Source: JAFGRU01 sp963665915 (GTDB lineage Bacteria; Desulfobacterota; Desulfuromonadia; Desulfuromonadales; JAAYDE01). From it: a stretch of DNA of 64,000 nucleotides. Location: positions 434,001 to 498,000 of the forward strand of contig CAXXSG010000002.1 in assembly GCA_963665915.2 (NCBI GenBank), written 5' to 3'. Under the pieces are notes generated by a model, which did not search any database, was not told the DNA's origin, and worked only from the letters and a program-made list of their open reading frames with translations. Below are positions 1-8,459 of this stretch, piece after piece. The translations under genes and the position numbers were made by a program. Each line of letters starts with the position of its first letter. Positions within the stretch are counted from its first letter, which is position 1.

Positions 1-335
1 TAGCGGCTTGAAACTGGTCAAATGTCACTGGGGACTCCAATCGCTAATTCCGGCAATGGACACGGAGGAAAACAATATCTGCTGAAGGCCTTTCCCCCAA
101 GCGGAATCTCAGTCGCATTCAATATGGGTTTAATAACTTAGAGAAATTATGAAATGAAAGCGGGTGTTATTACAAGCTAAAAGATGAGAAAGCTCGGATG
201 CTTGGTCAAGGTTTGCTTTCTGTCGCTTTAATAGGGTCTTTTAATAAATTTGATGGACCGAAAGGAGCCTGAGACAACGCGTGAATACCGCCAAAAACGA
301 CATGGTAAAACTGCCTTCGGGACCAAGATTGCTCC
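1..335. other. No gene recognised at left edge
   Basis: No convincing coding region is visible in this stretch. One frame stays open for about 27 codons from base 2 but it has no recognisable protein content. The first interpretable signal is the promoter just downstream. Confidence 0.5.
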
Positions 336-364
336 TTGACACCGGCTTTCAATCCTCCTATATT
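336..364 (+). promoter_or_regulatory. Sigma-70 promoter of amino-acid ABC operon
   Basis: A perfect -35 box TTGACA lies at 336-341 and a near-consensus -10 box TATATT at 359-364, separated by exactly 17 bases. Transcription should start near 371, giving an untranslated leader of about 40 bases before the binding-protein gene, whose ribosome site GGGAGGG sits just before the ATG at 412. A housekeeping-type promoter this strong suits an abundantly made periplasmic binding protein. Confidence 0.75.
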
Positions 365-411
365 CGGCATGGAAATCATTTCATATTTTTAACCGGGTTG
401 GGGAGGGAAAG

Positions 412-1170
412 ATGATGCTAAAAGGAAGATTGTGGAGCGGATTGATTCTTTCGGTTTTTCTGGTTTGCAGCAGTGCGGGTCTTTCACTGGCTTTGGAGAA
501 GTCCTACATAAACGGGATCGACGCCAACTTCCCGCCGTTTGCTTATGTAGACAAGACGGGCCAGCCCAGTGGTTTCGACATTGATGCGACCAACTGGATT
601 GCCAAAAAGATGGGTTTTAAAATCAAGCACCAGCCCATGGATTGGGACGGCATCATTCCCAACCTGGTGGCAAAGAAAATCGATTTTGTCGCTTCGGGAA
701 TGAGCATTACCGAGGACAGAGCAAAGGTCGTCAATTTCAGCAACCCCTATTGGGTAATCAAACAGATTTTTGTCACCAAGAAGGGCTCCAGCCTGACCGT
801 TGAGGATGTCAAGATCAAAGGGGGCGCCCTGGGTGTCCAACGCGGTACATCCGAAGCGGAATGGCTCAAGGATGAGGCGGCCAAAAACGGCTGGAAATTT
901 GAATTGAAATATTACGATTCAGCCCCTCTGGCCATTGAGGATGTGGTCAACGGCCGTATTGTGGCGGCAGCCATGGATGATGCTCCGGCCAAGGATGCGA
1001 CTGCCAAGAAACCGGTTCAGATTATCGGCACCTTCGGCATGGATGAAGAGATGTTCGGGATTGCCGTCCGCAAGGAAGACAAGGAACTCCTGGCGGCTCT
1101 CAACCAGGGACTTGAACTCCTCATGGCCGATCCTTACTGGGAAGAACTGGTTGAAAAATATCTCAAGTAA
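412..1170 (+). CDS. Polar amino-acid ABC transporter, periplasmic binding protein (family 3)
   Basis: Encodes a 252-residue protein with a cleavable signal peptide (hydrophobic stretch about residues 9-27, ending ...LSLA). The mature part has the family-3 solute-binding layout: an early FPPFAYVD segment, then SGMSITEDR containing the arginine that normally binds the ligand carboxylate, and AAAMDDAPA containing the aspartate that normally binds the alpha-amino group. It should capture an amino acid in the periplasm and deliver it to the two permeases downstream. Specificity cannot be read from sequence alone. ATG-ATG at 412/415 follows a good ribosome site. It is separated from the permease by a terminator, which should make it the most abundant product of the operon. 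Confidence 0.9.
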   Translation: MMLKGRLWSGLILSVFLVCSSAGLSLALEKSYINGIDANFPPFAYVDKTGQPSGFDIDATNWIAKKMGFKIKHQPMDWDGIIPNLVAKKIDFVASGMSITEDRAKVVNFSNPYWVIKQIFVTKKGSSLTVEDVKIKGGALGVQRGTSEAEWLKDEAAKNGWKFELKYYDSAPLAIEDVVNGRIVAAAMDDAPAKDATAKKPVQIIGTFGMDEEMFGIAVRKEDKELLAALNQGLELLMADPYWEELVEKYLK

Positions 1171-1200
1171 AACTTGAAGGTTTAAAGTGCAACAATTTAA

Positions 1201-1238
1201 AAAACCGGAAGGTGGTGCTTGTACCCCTTCCGGTTTTT
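1201..1238 (+). terminator. Intrinsic terminator after binding-protein gene
   Basis: A 9-bp perfect stem (1204-1212 with 1226-1234) is preceded by A residues and followed by a run of five T. Placed between the binding-protein gene and the permease, it probably acts as a partial terminator that lowers expression of the membrane components, a common arrangement in ABC importer operons. Confidence 0.8.
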
Positions 1239-1246
1239 CTATCTAT

Positions 1247-1280
1247 AAATGTTCCCGGGAAAAATTCATCGGGAACATTT
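1247..1280 (+). repeat. 11-bp perfect inverted repeat before permease gene
   Basis: Bases 1247-1257 and 1270-1280 are perfect reverse complements around a 12-base loop. There is no T run after it, so it is not a standard terminator. It may be an RNA hairpin that protects the downstream mRNA from 3' exonuclease or marks a processing site, or a DNA operator. It lies 9 bases beyond the end of the terminator and 40 bases before the permease start. Confidence 0.6.
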
Positions 1281-1319
1281 GGGCCATAAAATATTTACTT
1301 CTTTTGCGCGGGATCTGAC

Positions 1320-1997
1320 ATGCCGGAAGCTTTTCTGGTCATAAAAGAGTCGCTTCCGTACCTTCTGCAGGGAATGGGGGTGACTGCGGCGGCCGTTGTC
1401 GGAGCCATGTTTTTTGGTTTGCTCATTGGTGTGGTCTTGGCGGTTCTGCAGGTTTACGGACCCCGGCTTCTGGGCAGAATAGCCGGCCTTTATGTGTGGT
1501 TTTTTCGGGGAGTTCCGGTACTTGTTCTCCTTTTCCTTTTTTATTTCGGCCTCTTTTCCCTCATTGGCCTTAATCTGAGCGCTTTTTCCTCTGTTATTCT
1601 CGTCCTCGGGATGACCAGTGGCGCCTATCAGTCGCAAATTTACCGGGGTGCTATCGAATCCCTCCCCTATGGCCAGCTTAAGGCCGCGCGCGCTCTTGGA
1701 ATGAGTGACTGCAAGGCGATTACAAACATTATTCTTCCGCAGGCCCTGCGTCTTTCAGTCCCCGGTTTTTCCAACGAATACTCCATCATTCTCAAGGATT
1801 CGGCCTTGGCGTTTGTCCTCGGGACGTCCGAGATCATGGCCCGTACCCATTTCGTGGCTTCCAGGACCTATCAACACCTGCCCCTGTATGTGACCGCGGG
1901 CATCCTTTACTTTATTTTGACCTGGCTCGGTGTCAAAGCGCTTCGCAGACTGGAAGATAAGGCCCGGATACCGGGATATTCACACCATCATGGATAA
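1320..1997 (+). CDS. Polar amino-acid ABC transporter permease
   Basis: Encodes a 225-residue inner-membrane protein of the HisM/GlnP type. Hydrophobic segments occupy about residues 18-45, 55-90, 135-170 and 185-210. The EAA-type cytoplasmic loop is seen around residues 125-150 (ARALGMSDCKAITNIILPQA), the contact site for the ATPase. It should pair with the second permease at 2774 to form the translocation channel. There is no strong ribosome site before the ATG at 1320, and the ATPase gene follows after 3 bases. Confidence 0.9.
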   Translation: MPEAFLVIKESLPYLLQGMGVTAAAVVGAMFFGLLIGVVLAVLQVYGPRLLGRIAGLYVWFFRGVPVLVLLFLFYFGLFSLIGLNLSAFSSVILVLGMTSGAYQSQIYRGAIESLPYGQLKAARALGMSDCKAITNIILPQALRLSVPGFSNEYSIILKDSALAFVLGTSEIMARTHFVASRTYQHLPLYVTAGILYFILTWLGVKALRRLEDKARIPGYSHHHG

Positions 1998-2000
1998 AAC

Positions 2001-2774
2001 ATGACTCTTTCTGAAAACAGACCCGTGCTCCGGGCGGAAAATATTTCCAAGGTTCTCGGCGGCAAGCAGATTCTCAAATCGGTCTCCTTTGAATTGCAAA
2101 AAGGGGAGCTGAAAGTATTGATCGGACCTTCGGGAGGGGGGAAAAGCACCCTGCTGCAATGCGTCAACTTCCTGATTCCACCGGACGAGGGACGGATTTT
2201 TCTGGATGATGAGGAGATTCACATCCATCGCAAGCGGGATCTTTATACCTATCGCCAGAAGGTCGGCATGATTTTTCAGGATTTCAATCTTTTCGACCAT
2301 CTCAATGCTGTTGAAAATGTCTCCATCGCTCTGCGCAAAGTGAAAAAAATAGCCAAAAAAGATGCGCTGGAGCGGGCCATGATCGAATTGGAGCGGGTTG
2401 GTGTCGGCGACAAAGCGGGTCTTTATCCGGCGCAACTTTCAGGTGGACAGAAACAGCGGGTTTCCATCGCCCGTGCCCTGGCCATGGACCCGGAGGTAAT
2501 GCTTCTGGATGAACCGACCTCCGCTCTTGATCCGGAACTCATCGGCGAAGTCCTGGCCGTTATCCGGAACCTGGCTCAGGATGGCATGACCATGGTCATG
2601 GCGACGCATCAGATCGGTTTTATCCGTACCCTGGCAGATGAGATCCTGTTTATGCAGGATGGCGAGATTATCGAGCAAGGCCCCCCGGGCGATCTGCTGA
2701 TGGCGGGGAATAATACCCGTGTTCAGCAGTTCTGCTCCAAAATGAATGAGTTGTACGAGGAGTCGGAGACCTGA
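2001..2774 (+). CDS. Polar amino-acid ABC transporter ATP-binding protein
   Basis: Encodes a 257-residue ATPase of the GlnQ/HisP family that powers amino-acid import. Walker A is GPSGGGKST at residues 42-50, the Q loop lies in MIFQDFNLF near 90-98, the signature LSGGQ is at 146-150, and Walker B with the catalytic glutamate is VMLLDEP at 166-172, followed by the D loop SALD and the switch histidine in MATHQ near 200. All key residues are intact. The stop codon overlaps the start of the next permease gene by one base (TGATG), indicating translational coupling. Confidence 0.95.
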   Translation: MTLSENRPVLRAENISKVLGGKQILKSVSFELQKGELKVLIGPSGGGKSTLLQCVNFLIPPDEGRIFLDDEEIHIHRKRDLYTYRQKVGMIFQDFNLFDHLNAVENVSIALRKVKKIAKKDALERAMIELERVGVGDKAGLYPAQLSGGQKQRVSIARALAMDPEVMLLDEPTSALDPELIGEVLAVIRNLAQDGMTMVMATHQIGFIRTLADEILFMQDGEIIEQGPPGDLLMAGNNTRVQQFCSKMNELYEESET

Positions 2775-3439
2775 TGGATTTGGCTTTTGTGACCCAGGAA
2801 CTGGCCCCGGCCCTTAATCGGGGACTGGTCATGACGATCCTGCTGATCCTTCCGTCTGCTTCCATCGGTCTGTTCATGGGGATCGTGGTAGGCACTTTGC
2901 GTGCTTTCGGCCATCCGGTCCTGCGTAAAATCGGCGACTTCTATGCCGGGCTTTTTCGTGGGACGCCCCTCGTGGTCCAGCTTTTCGTTCTCTATTTCGG
3001 CCTCCCAAACCTGGGCATTTATCTGGAGCCATACACGGCTGCGGTGCTCGGCTTTATTCTTTGCACCAGCGCCTATCAGTCCGAATATGTCCGAGGTGGG
3101 CTTCTTTCCATCCGCCGTGGGCAGCATCTGGCCACCCAGGCCCTCGGTTTTTCCAAGCGTCAGGCCATGCTCTGGATAATCCTCCCACAGGCCGTCCGTC
3201 GCGCTCTTCCGGGATGCAGCAACGAACTTATTTATCTGATTAAATATTCATCCCTGGCCTATATCATTACGTTTATCGAGCTGACCGGGGAGGGGAAAAT
3301 CCTTGCAACCAAATATTTCCGCTTTACCGAAGTCTTTCTGGCCATCGGACTCTATTATCTCCTCATGGTGACAGTGGCTGATTTCGGCCTGAAAAAGCTT
3401 GAAAAGAAGCTCTATATCCCAGGCTTCGGCAAAGGATGA
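2774..3439 (+). CDS. Polar amino-acid ABC transporter permease (second subunit)
   Basis: Encodes a 221-residue membrane protein homologous to the first permease, with the EAA-type loop near residues 118-140 (TQALGFSKRQAMLWIILPQA). With two different permease genes, the transporter is likely a heterodimer, as in the histidine system. Its start overlaps the ATPase stop codon by one base. The next gene begins 43 bases later, so the oxidase and aminotransferase are probably in the same transcript. Confidence 0.9.
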   Translation: MDLAFVTQELAPALNRGLVMTILLILPSASIGLFMGIVVGTLRAFGHPVLRKIGDFYAGLFRGTPLVVQLFVLYFGLPNLGIYLEPYTAAVLGFILCTSAYQSEYVRGGLLSIRRGQHLATQALGFSKRQAMLWIILPQAVRRALPGCSNELIYLIKYSSLAYIITFIELTGEGKILATKYFRFTEVFLAIGLYYLLMVTVADFGLKKLEKKLYIPGFGKG

Positions 3440-3482
3440 ATCCTTGAACTTCTACTTTTTTTAATTTTCTGAAAGGAACTGA

Positions 3483-4866
3483 ATGGCTGCTCCTCAGAGG
3501 CTCACCACTGAAGCCAGAAAGGCTGTTTTTCAAAATTTTGAACGCACCAGCATCCTCTCCCTTTCTGATGAACTTAAGGACTATGACCGCGATGCATCAG
3601 AGCTGCGAATTGCTCCGGAAATTGTCGTCAAAGCCCGCAGTCGTGAGGATGTCCAGAAACTTTTTGCTCTCGCCAATGAGCATGGTTTTCCTGTCACTCC
3701 CCGTGGTGGAGGGACCGGTCTGGCCGGAGGCTGTCTTCCGGTGTGTGGAGGGGTCATTCTGTCTCTGGAGGAAATGAACCGCATCTTCCTGGTGGATGAA
3801 AAGAATCTGATCGCACGGGTGGAGCCCGGCGTGATCACGGAAACTCTCAAAAATGCGGCCCGTGAAAAAGGTCTTTTTTATCCTCCCGATCCCGCCGGCC
3901 TGGATAAGAGCACTATCGGCGGAAACGCTTCCACTAATGCCGGGGGACCGGCCTGCGTCAAATACGGGACAACTCGCGACTATGTTCTCGCCTTGGAGGT
4001 GGTCCTCCCCAACGGCCGCATGATCCGAACGGGCGTGAACACCCGCAAGGGGGGTGGTCGGGTATGACCTGACCCACCTCATCATCGGTTCCGAGGGGAC
4101 CTTGGGGGTTATCACCGCCCTGACCCTCAAACTGATTCCCCATCCCGAAGCGGTGGCAGGGATGGCGGTCATATTCCCGGATATGGAGAGCGCCACTCAT
4201 GCAGTCGGCGAAGTCATGGGGCGAGGGCACCTTCCTTTTGCCATTGAATTCATGGACCACCAGTGTCTCGGTCTGGTCCGCGATCAGCTCCCCTTTGCCG
4301 TTAGCGGCGGGGAAGCTATGCTGATTATGGAGGCGGATGGCACGGCGCGGATGGTTGCCGATGAGATTAAGAAGATGGGGGACATTTGTCTGGAACTCGG
4401 CGCCCGACACCTGGCTCTCGCAGCGGATGAAAAAGAGCGGGAACGCCTCTGGGAGGTACGGCGGGCCGTTTCCCTCCATATCCATGACGCGGCGGGTCTA
4501 TATGTTTCCGAGGATGTGGTCGTGCCCATCAGCCGCATCGCGGACCTGGTTGGTGCTTTGCCGGCCTTGGAGGAAAAATACGATCTGAAAGTTTATTCTT
4601 TCGGTCATGCGGGGGATGGTAATATTCATCTGAATATTACCGCTGACGGCCCGGAGAGAATGGAACAGGTTGAGGATGGTATAAAAGAGATTCTCGGGGT
4701 GGTGCTCGAAATGGGAGGAACCATTTCCGGGGAGCATGGTATCGGAGTGGCCAAGCTTCCCTACATTGCCATGGAGCTTTCGGAAGAGAGTCTGGGGTTG
4801 CAGAAGGGGATCAAAAACGTTTTCGATCCCAAGGGGATTCTCAATCCAGGGAAGATTTTTCCCTGA
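3483..4866 (+). pseudogene. GlcD-type FAD-linked 2-hydroxyacid oxidase, one-base frameshift
   Basis: The two halves together encode about 460 residues, the normal length of the GlcD/D-lactate dehydrogenase family (VAO-type FAD fold). The first half has the pyrophosphate-binding motif PRGGGTGLAGG near residue 78. The second has IIGSEGTLGVIT and the C-terminal SGEHGIGVAKLPY. The reading frame breaks in a run of six G at 4049-4054: removing one G restores the expected TRKGVVGYDLTHL. Because only a homopolymer base is affected, this may be a sequence error and the gene may be functional. The enzyme would oxidise a 2-hydroxy acid to a 2-oxo acid, which fits the aminotransferase gene next door. Confidence 0.85.
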
Positions 4867-4933
4867 TTTTTCCCGCAGGCAAGGCGTCCTCACGCCCGTT
4901 CGCTTCGCTCTCTCAAGCCGCCAAGGAGGAATC

Positions 4934-6115
4934 ATGACTTCCAATAAGTTTGAAAAACGGGTCAGCAAACGGGTCGGGCAGATTGAAATTTCCGCTACCA
5001 AGGAGATGCCGATTCTGGCCGGTAGCGTGGGGGGATGCGTCTCTCTGGGGCAGGGGATTCCTTCCTTTGCCACTCCGGAGCATATTGTCGAGGCAGTCTG
5101 CCGGGCGCTTCGGAAGGATGCGGCAACAGGCAAGTATTCCCTGCAGACCGGCATGCCTGAACTGCGCCAGGAGATTGCCCGCACCCTGCTGCGCGATCAG
5201 GGTGTCAAACGTGATCCGGAAGGGGAAATCCTGGTTACTGTGGGCGGGATGGAGGCGCTTTTATGTGCCATCCTGACTATTGTGGAACGGGGGGACGAGG
5301 TTCTCATGCCGTCGCCTACCTATGCCTCCCATGTGGAGCAGGTGCAACTCGCCGAAGGTGTTCCCGTCATGGTGCCATTGCAGACTGAGGACTGGGGCCT
5401 GGATATGGATGCCTTGGAACGTGCCGTTACCCCTCGATCCAAGGCGGTGGTGATCTGCAATCCGAGCAACCCCACCGGTGCGGTTTTTTCCGACACTGAC
5501 ATGGAAGCACTTGGGGATCTGGCCCTGCGTCACGACCTGATTATTATCAGCGACGAGACCTACGATTCCATTGTTTTCGACATGCCGCTGCCTCGGAGCC
5601 TGGCCGCTATTCCCCGCTTTCGTGACCATGTTATCAGTGTCAGCTCTTTTTCTAAAAAGTTTGCTCTTACCGGCTGGAGGGTGGGGTGGTTGTGTACTTC
5701 GGCCGACTGGATGGAGCAGATCATGAAAGTCCACGATGCCTCGGCCATCTGCGCCCCGACCCCTGCCCAGGTGGCGGCTCTGGCCGCCCTGCAGGGTCCC
5801 CCGGAGTGTGCGGAAGCGATGCGTCTGGAACTCCATAAACGGCGCGATCTCTGCTGCCGGCGTCTCGATGCCCTGGCGGATTTTTTTTCCTACGTCAAAC
5901 CCCAGGGGGCTTTCTATGTCATGCCCCGCTACCGGTTTTCGGACGCGCCTTCCAAAGAGGTGGCCCTGCGGATTCTTCACGAGGCCCGGGTCATCACCAT
6001 CCCCGGCGGCACCTTCGGTGCGGCGGGAGAGGGGCATCTGCGGCTTTCTTTCGGTGGAGATGAGGAAGAGATCAATGAAGCTTTCGATCGGCTTGAGGGG
6101 TGGTTGAGGTCTTAA
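4934..6115 (+). CDS. Class I/II PLP-dependent aminotransferase
   Basis: Encodes a 393-residue fold-type I aminotransferase (AspC/PatA-like). Landmarks are YSLQTGMPELRQ near residue 64, the NPSNPTG loop near 178, the cofactor lysine in SFSKKFALTGWRVGW near 240, and the C-terminal arginine in HLRLSFGG that binds the substrate carboxylate. The start at 4934 is chosen because AAGGAGG lies just upstream; the open frame extends further 5' only by overlapping the oxidase gene in another frame. Next to an amino-acid importer and a 2-hydroxyacid oxidase, it probably interconverts the 2-oxo acid and an amino acid. The exact substrate is unknown. Confidence 0.9.
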   Translation: MTSNKFEKRVSKRVGQIEISATKEMPILAGSVGGCVSLGQGIPSFATPEHIVEAVCRALRKDAATGKYSLQTGMPELRQEIARTLLRDQGVKRDPEGEILVTVGGMEALLCAILTIVERGDEVLMPSPTYASHVEQVQLAEGVPVMVPLQTEDWGLDMDALERAVTPRSKAVVICNPSNPTGAVFSDTDMEALGDLALRHDLIIISDETYDSIVFDMPLPRSLAAIPRFRDHVISVSSFSKKFALTGWRVGWLCTSADWMEQIMKVHDASAICAPTPAQVAALAALQGPPECAEAMRLELHKRRDLCCRRLDALADFFSYVKPQGAFYVMPRYRFSDAPSKEVALRILHEARVITIPGGTFGAAGEGHLRLSFGGDEEEINEAFDRLEGWLRS

Positions 6116-6237
6116 ATTTCCATCTCTCCTTTGCGGGAGAGGGTTGGGGTGAGGGGATTGTGGGAAAAATCCGGAGTGGATAATAATTTTCAATTGACTA
6201 ATTTACAACGTCCCCCAATCTCATTCGTTTACAGTTA

Positions 6238-6708
6238 TTGGCAATTTTCCTTCTTATTTCTCTTTCTGGATTATCATTCGCCGGAGAAGAGGTATGTTTC
6301 ATGTCAGGTCAAGTGCTAGCTGTCAATGCCGACTCAATTGCACTGGAGAAGAAAACGTTCTCAATAGGCAGCGAAACCCGATTTTACAAGCTCAAGAACA
6401 AAGCTGCAGCCATACCGAAAAGAGTGGAAGAGAGCGCGATGTTCCAGGCAGGCCTCAGTTCCCTTGTGCCTCTTATCTACATAGATGTCACTTCGGCGGG
6501 TTCAAGAATAGTCCAAATCAATAGCAATGTTACTGTTTACTACACAGAGGGCAATGATCTCGCATTGGCTGTTCGGACGGGGGGCATGCCTGTTGCCGCG
6601 GCGCTAATAGGCAACGATGGTAAACCAATCGCCATTGACATGGTAGGAAAAGGCCATGCATATCTGGACGATCCGATTGTGAAGCAGCTGAAGGTCTCAA
6701 CGCCCTGA
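6238..6708 (+). CDS. Small secreted protein of unknown function
   Basis: Encodes about 156 residues, not assigned to a family. A hydrophobic N-terminus ending SLSGLSFAGEE looks like a signal peptide with cleavage after FA, so the product is likely periplasmic. The mature part is beta-rich with short strands (GQVLAVNADSIALEKKTFSIGSETRFYK), suggestive of an OB-like or beta-barrel fold. No ATG fits. TTG at 6238 gives a short signal peptide, and an ATT at 6223 would lengthen the hydrophobic region. There is no clear ribosome site, so the start is uncertain. Confidence 0.55.
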   Translation: MAIFLLISLSGLSFAGEEVCFMSGQVLAVNADSIALEKKTFSIGSETRFYKLKNKAAAIPKRVEESAMFQAGLSSLVPLIYIDVTSAGSRIVQINSNVTVYYTEGNDLALAVRTGGMPVAAALIGNDGKPIAIDMVGKGHAYLDDPIVKQLKVSTP

Positions 6709-6795
6709 CATGGCAATCAAGTCGGATGCAATTTCAGCTCTACTCCAATTGCACCGGCAATTGCGGTCGTTATGAATTTTTCGAAAGGATTGAAC

Positions 6796-7236
6796 ATGGA
6801 ATGTTTGATGGACCACATCGTTTTAAATGTCGAGGACGATGAAAAGATGATCGGTTTTTATGTGGAAGTACTGATGCTTGCGCCTGAACGGCTGGAGGAA
6901 TACCGCACCGGGGATGTACCATTCCCGTCTGTGCGGCTCAATTCGAATACGGTTATCGACCTGTTCCCGAAAAAACTGTGGCAAAAAGAGGGTTGTTCTG
7001 GACAAAGCCGCACCAATTTGAACCATTTCTGTATTGCCCTGAGCAAAGAGATGTGGTCGGATTTGTTGAAGCGACTTAAAGCGAATAATGTCGCCATAGA
7101 AGAGGGACCTGTTCAAAGATGGGGTGCGCACGGTAGTGGAACGTCTGTTTATTTTCGAGACCCGGAAGACAACTTTATTGAAGCGCGGTATTACGATGGA
7201 CACAACAGTTCAGAGAAGTGTCTGCTGGGGACATAA
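6796..7236 (+). CDS. VOC-family (glyoxalase/bleomycin-resistance) protein
   Basis: Encodes 146 residues with one vicinal-oxygen-chelate unit: the first strand MDHIVLNVEDD with a candidate metal-ligand histidine, LNHFCIAL in the middle with a second histidine, and the terminal VYFRDPEDNFIEARYY with a glutamate ligand. This matches the H...H...E pattern of metal-dependent members, but the substrate is unknown. The start at 6796 is preferred over the ATG at 6772 because AAAGGA lies 7 bases upstream. It stands alone between a secreted protein and a repeat-rich stretch. Confidence 0.8.
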   Translation: MECLMDHIVLNVEDDEKMIGFYVEVLMLAPERLEEYRTGDVPFPSVRLNSNTVIDLFPKKLWQKEGCSGQSRTNLNHFCIALSKEMWSDLLKRLKANNVAIEEGPVQRWGAHGSGTSVYFRDPEDNFIEARYYDGHNSSEKCLLGT

Positions 7237-7249
7237 TCGCGCGGAAAGA

Positions 7250-7345
7250 AGGGACGTTGTTTGATTGTTCAATAAATTTAGCCAAAATCGAACCTTGCTT
7301 TTTTCTCTCTGCTTTGTGCTTGGTGAACAAATAAACAACGTCCCT
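7250..7345. repeat. 96-bp element with 21-bp terminal inverted repeats
   Basis: Bases 7250-7270 and 7325-7345 are inverted copies of each other, matching at 18 of 21 positions with a 13-base perfect outer part beginning AGGGACGTTGTTT. No coding region lies between them. A partial copy of the outer motif (ACAACGTCCC) also occurs near 6205, so this may be a small non-autonomous or REP-like element. No transposase is visible in the window. Confidence 0.5.
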
Positions 7346-7587
7346 AGCAGCTGTTACTTGCTAGGCTCCCGCTCGCTGTCTGTCGCTGCGCGCCAGCCAT
7401 CAAGCGAATGCACCTGACGGCGTCCTTTCATGAACCCTTCTGGATCATTAACGGGCTTGCAGGTGATCCGCAGCCCGTTAATAAATATAAAACTTTGACT
7501 AAGTATTCACATACCTGACGCTGATCAGTTCAGCCTTAAAAACGAACCGCACCCTGGGATAGGGATCATTAAAAAAATACATCAGAC
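7346..7587. repeat. Gene-free stretch with 11-bp hairpin
   Basis: No gene is recognised here. Bases 7447-7457 and 7472-7482 form a perfect 11-bp inverted repeat around a 14-base loop, and a 7-bp palindrome (CCTAGCA...TGCTAGG) lies at about 7344-7366. The 11-bp hairpin begins with AAC and ends with GTT on the inside of its A/T edges, like a very short recombination-site fold, but it is equally compatible with a transcript end. Confidence 0.4.
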
Positions 7588-8208
7588 ATGGATAGAAAAC
7601 AGATTCATAAAGAAGTACTGGAAGCCAAAACAACCGAAGAACTCATGGATGCCTATGAAAAATGGGCAGATCAATATGGTTCTGATCTTTTGACAGAAAT
7701 GTATTAAAAAGCTCCAGCTATTACAACATCCATATTTAAAAAACACCTTACCGGATATGATTCCAAAATTCTGGATGTAGGCTGTGGAACTGGAATTGTC
7801 GGGACGCTGCTGACTCAATCAGGATACACTTCTGTTGACGGATTAGATTATTCACAGGAAATGCTGCAAAAAGCCAAGGAAAAACAGGATTATAGATCAC
7901 TAATCCAGGCTGATCTCACCAAACCCCTGTACTTGGATAGCCACCTGTATGACGCAATTATCAGCGTTGGTATATTTACCTTAGGTCATGTTGGGCCAGA
8001 TGCCTTTTCAGAACTTATCAGAATAACTAAGCCTGGTGGCATTATCTGTTTTACAGTCAGGCAGGAAGCCTGGGTAGAGCATGAATACCGCAAACGAACC
8101 ATGGAATTTGAATTGGCAAAAAAGTGGGAACTTAAGGAGATGCAGACTGTTGAGTATATACAGGAAGAGGGCTCAAGTTGTAAGGTACTTGTCTACGAAG
8201 TTGTCTAA
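7588..8208 (+). pseudogene. SAM-dependent methyltransferase interrupted by a nonsense codon
   Basis: One continuous frame encodes a class I methyltransferase of about 206 residues except for an in-frame TAA at 7705-7707 (codon 40). Before it the sequence reads MDRKQIHKEVLEAKTTEE. After it comes the SAM-binding motif LDVGCGTGIVG, then LDYSQEMLQKA, DAIISVGIFTLGH and the late motif ITKPGGIICFT. Translation could restart only at 7861, after the SAM motif, so the shortened product should be inactive. The lesion is a substitution-type stop, not a homopolymer shift. Flanking repeats suggest an accessory insertion. The substrate is unknown. Confidence 0.8.
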
Positions 8209-8255
8209 GTATCTGAGAATTCCCAAGGCAAGAATTACGCAGATATAATACTTAA

Positions 8256-8304
8256 TTTCAACCAGAAAATTCACCGGATAAACTGGTGGTTTTCCTGTTA
8301 GGCG
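8256..8304 (+). repeat. Imperfect palindrome ending in GTTAGGC (possible attC-like site)
   Basis: Just downstream of the broken methyltransferase lies a stem of about 46 bases. It starts with TTTCAAC, continues CAGAAAA and TTCACCGG, has a short loop, and returns as CTGGTGG, TTTTCCT, GTTAGGC. The order resembles an integron attC site (YYYAAC ... GTTRRRY with two inner arms). It is shorter than usual and no integron integrase is present, so the assignment is weak. Confidence 0.25.
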
Positions 8305-8375
8305 TGCGAAGCAAAGCTTGGTGCTTTTTGCAGGGAGCAAGCCCCTGCCGGCTAACCGGCATGCGAAGCAAAGCT
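8305..8375. repeat. 14-bp direct repeats around a small hairpin
   Basis: TGCGAAGCAAAGCT occurs at 8305-8318 and again at 8362-8375, 57 bases apart, with a TGCCGG/CCGGCA hairpin in between. No gene lies here. This looks like a degenerate repetitive extragenic sequence at the edge of the accessory stretch. Confidence 0.5.
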
Positions 8376-8459
8376 CCTACCACCATGCCGCGACTAGCAG
8401 CCCTATAGTGCTTTCGTCTGCCGCACATCGACATGAATATCTAAAAAACCAGTTTTTTT

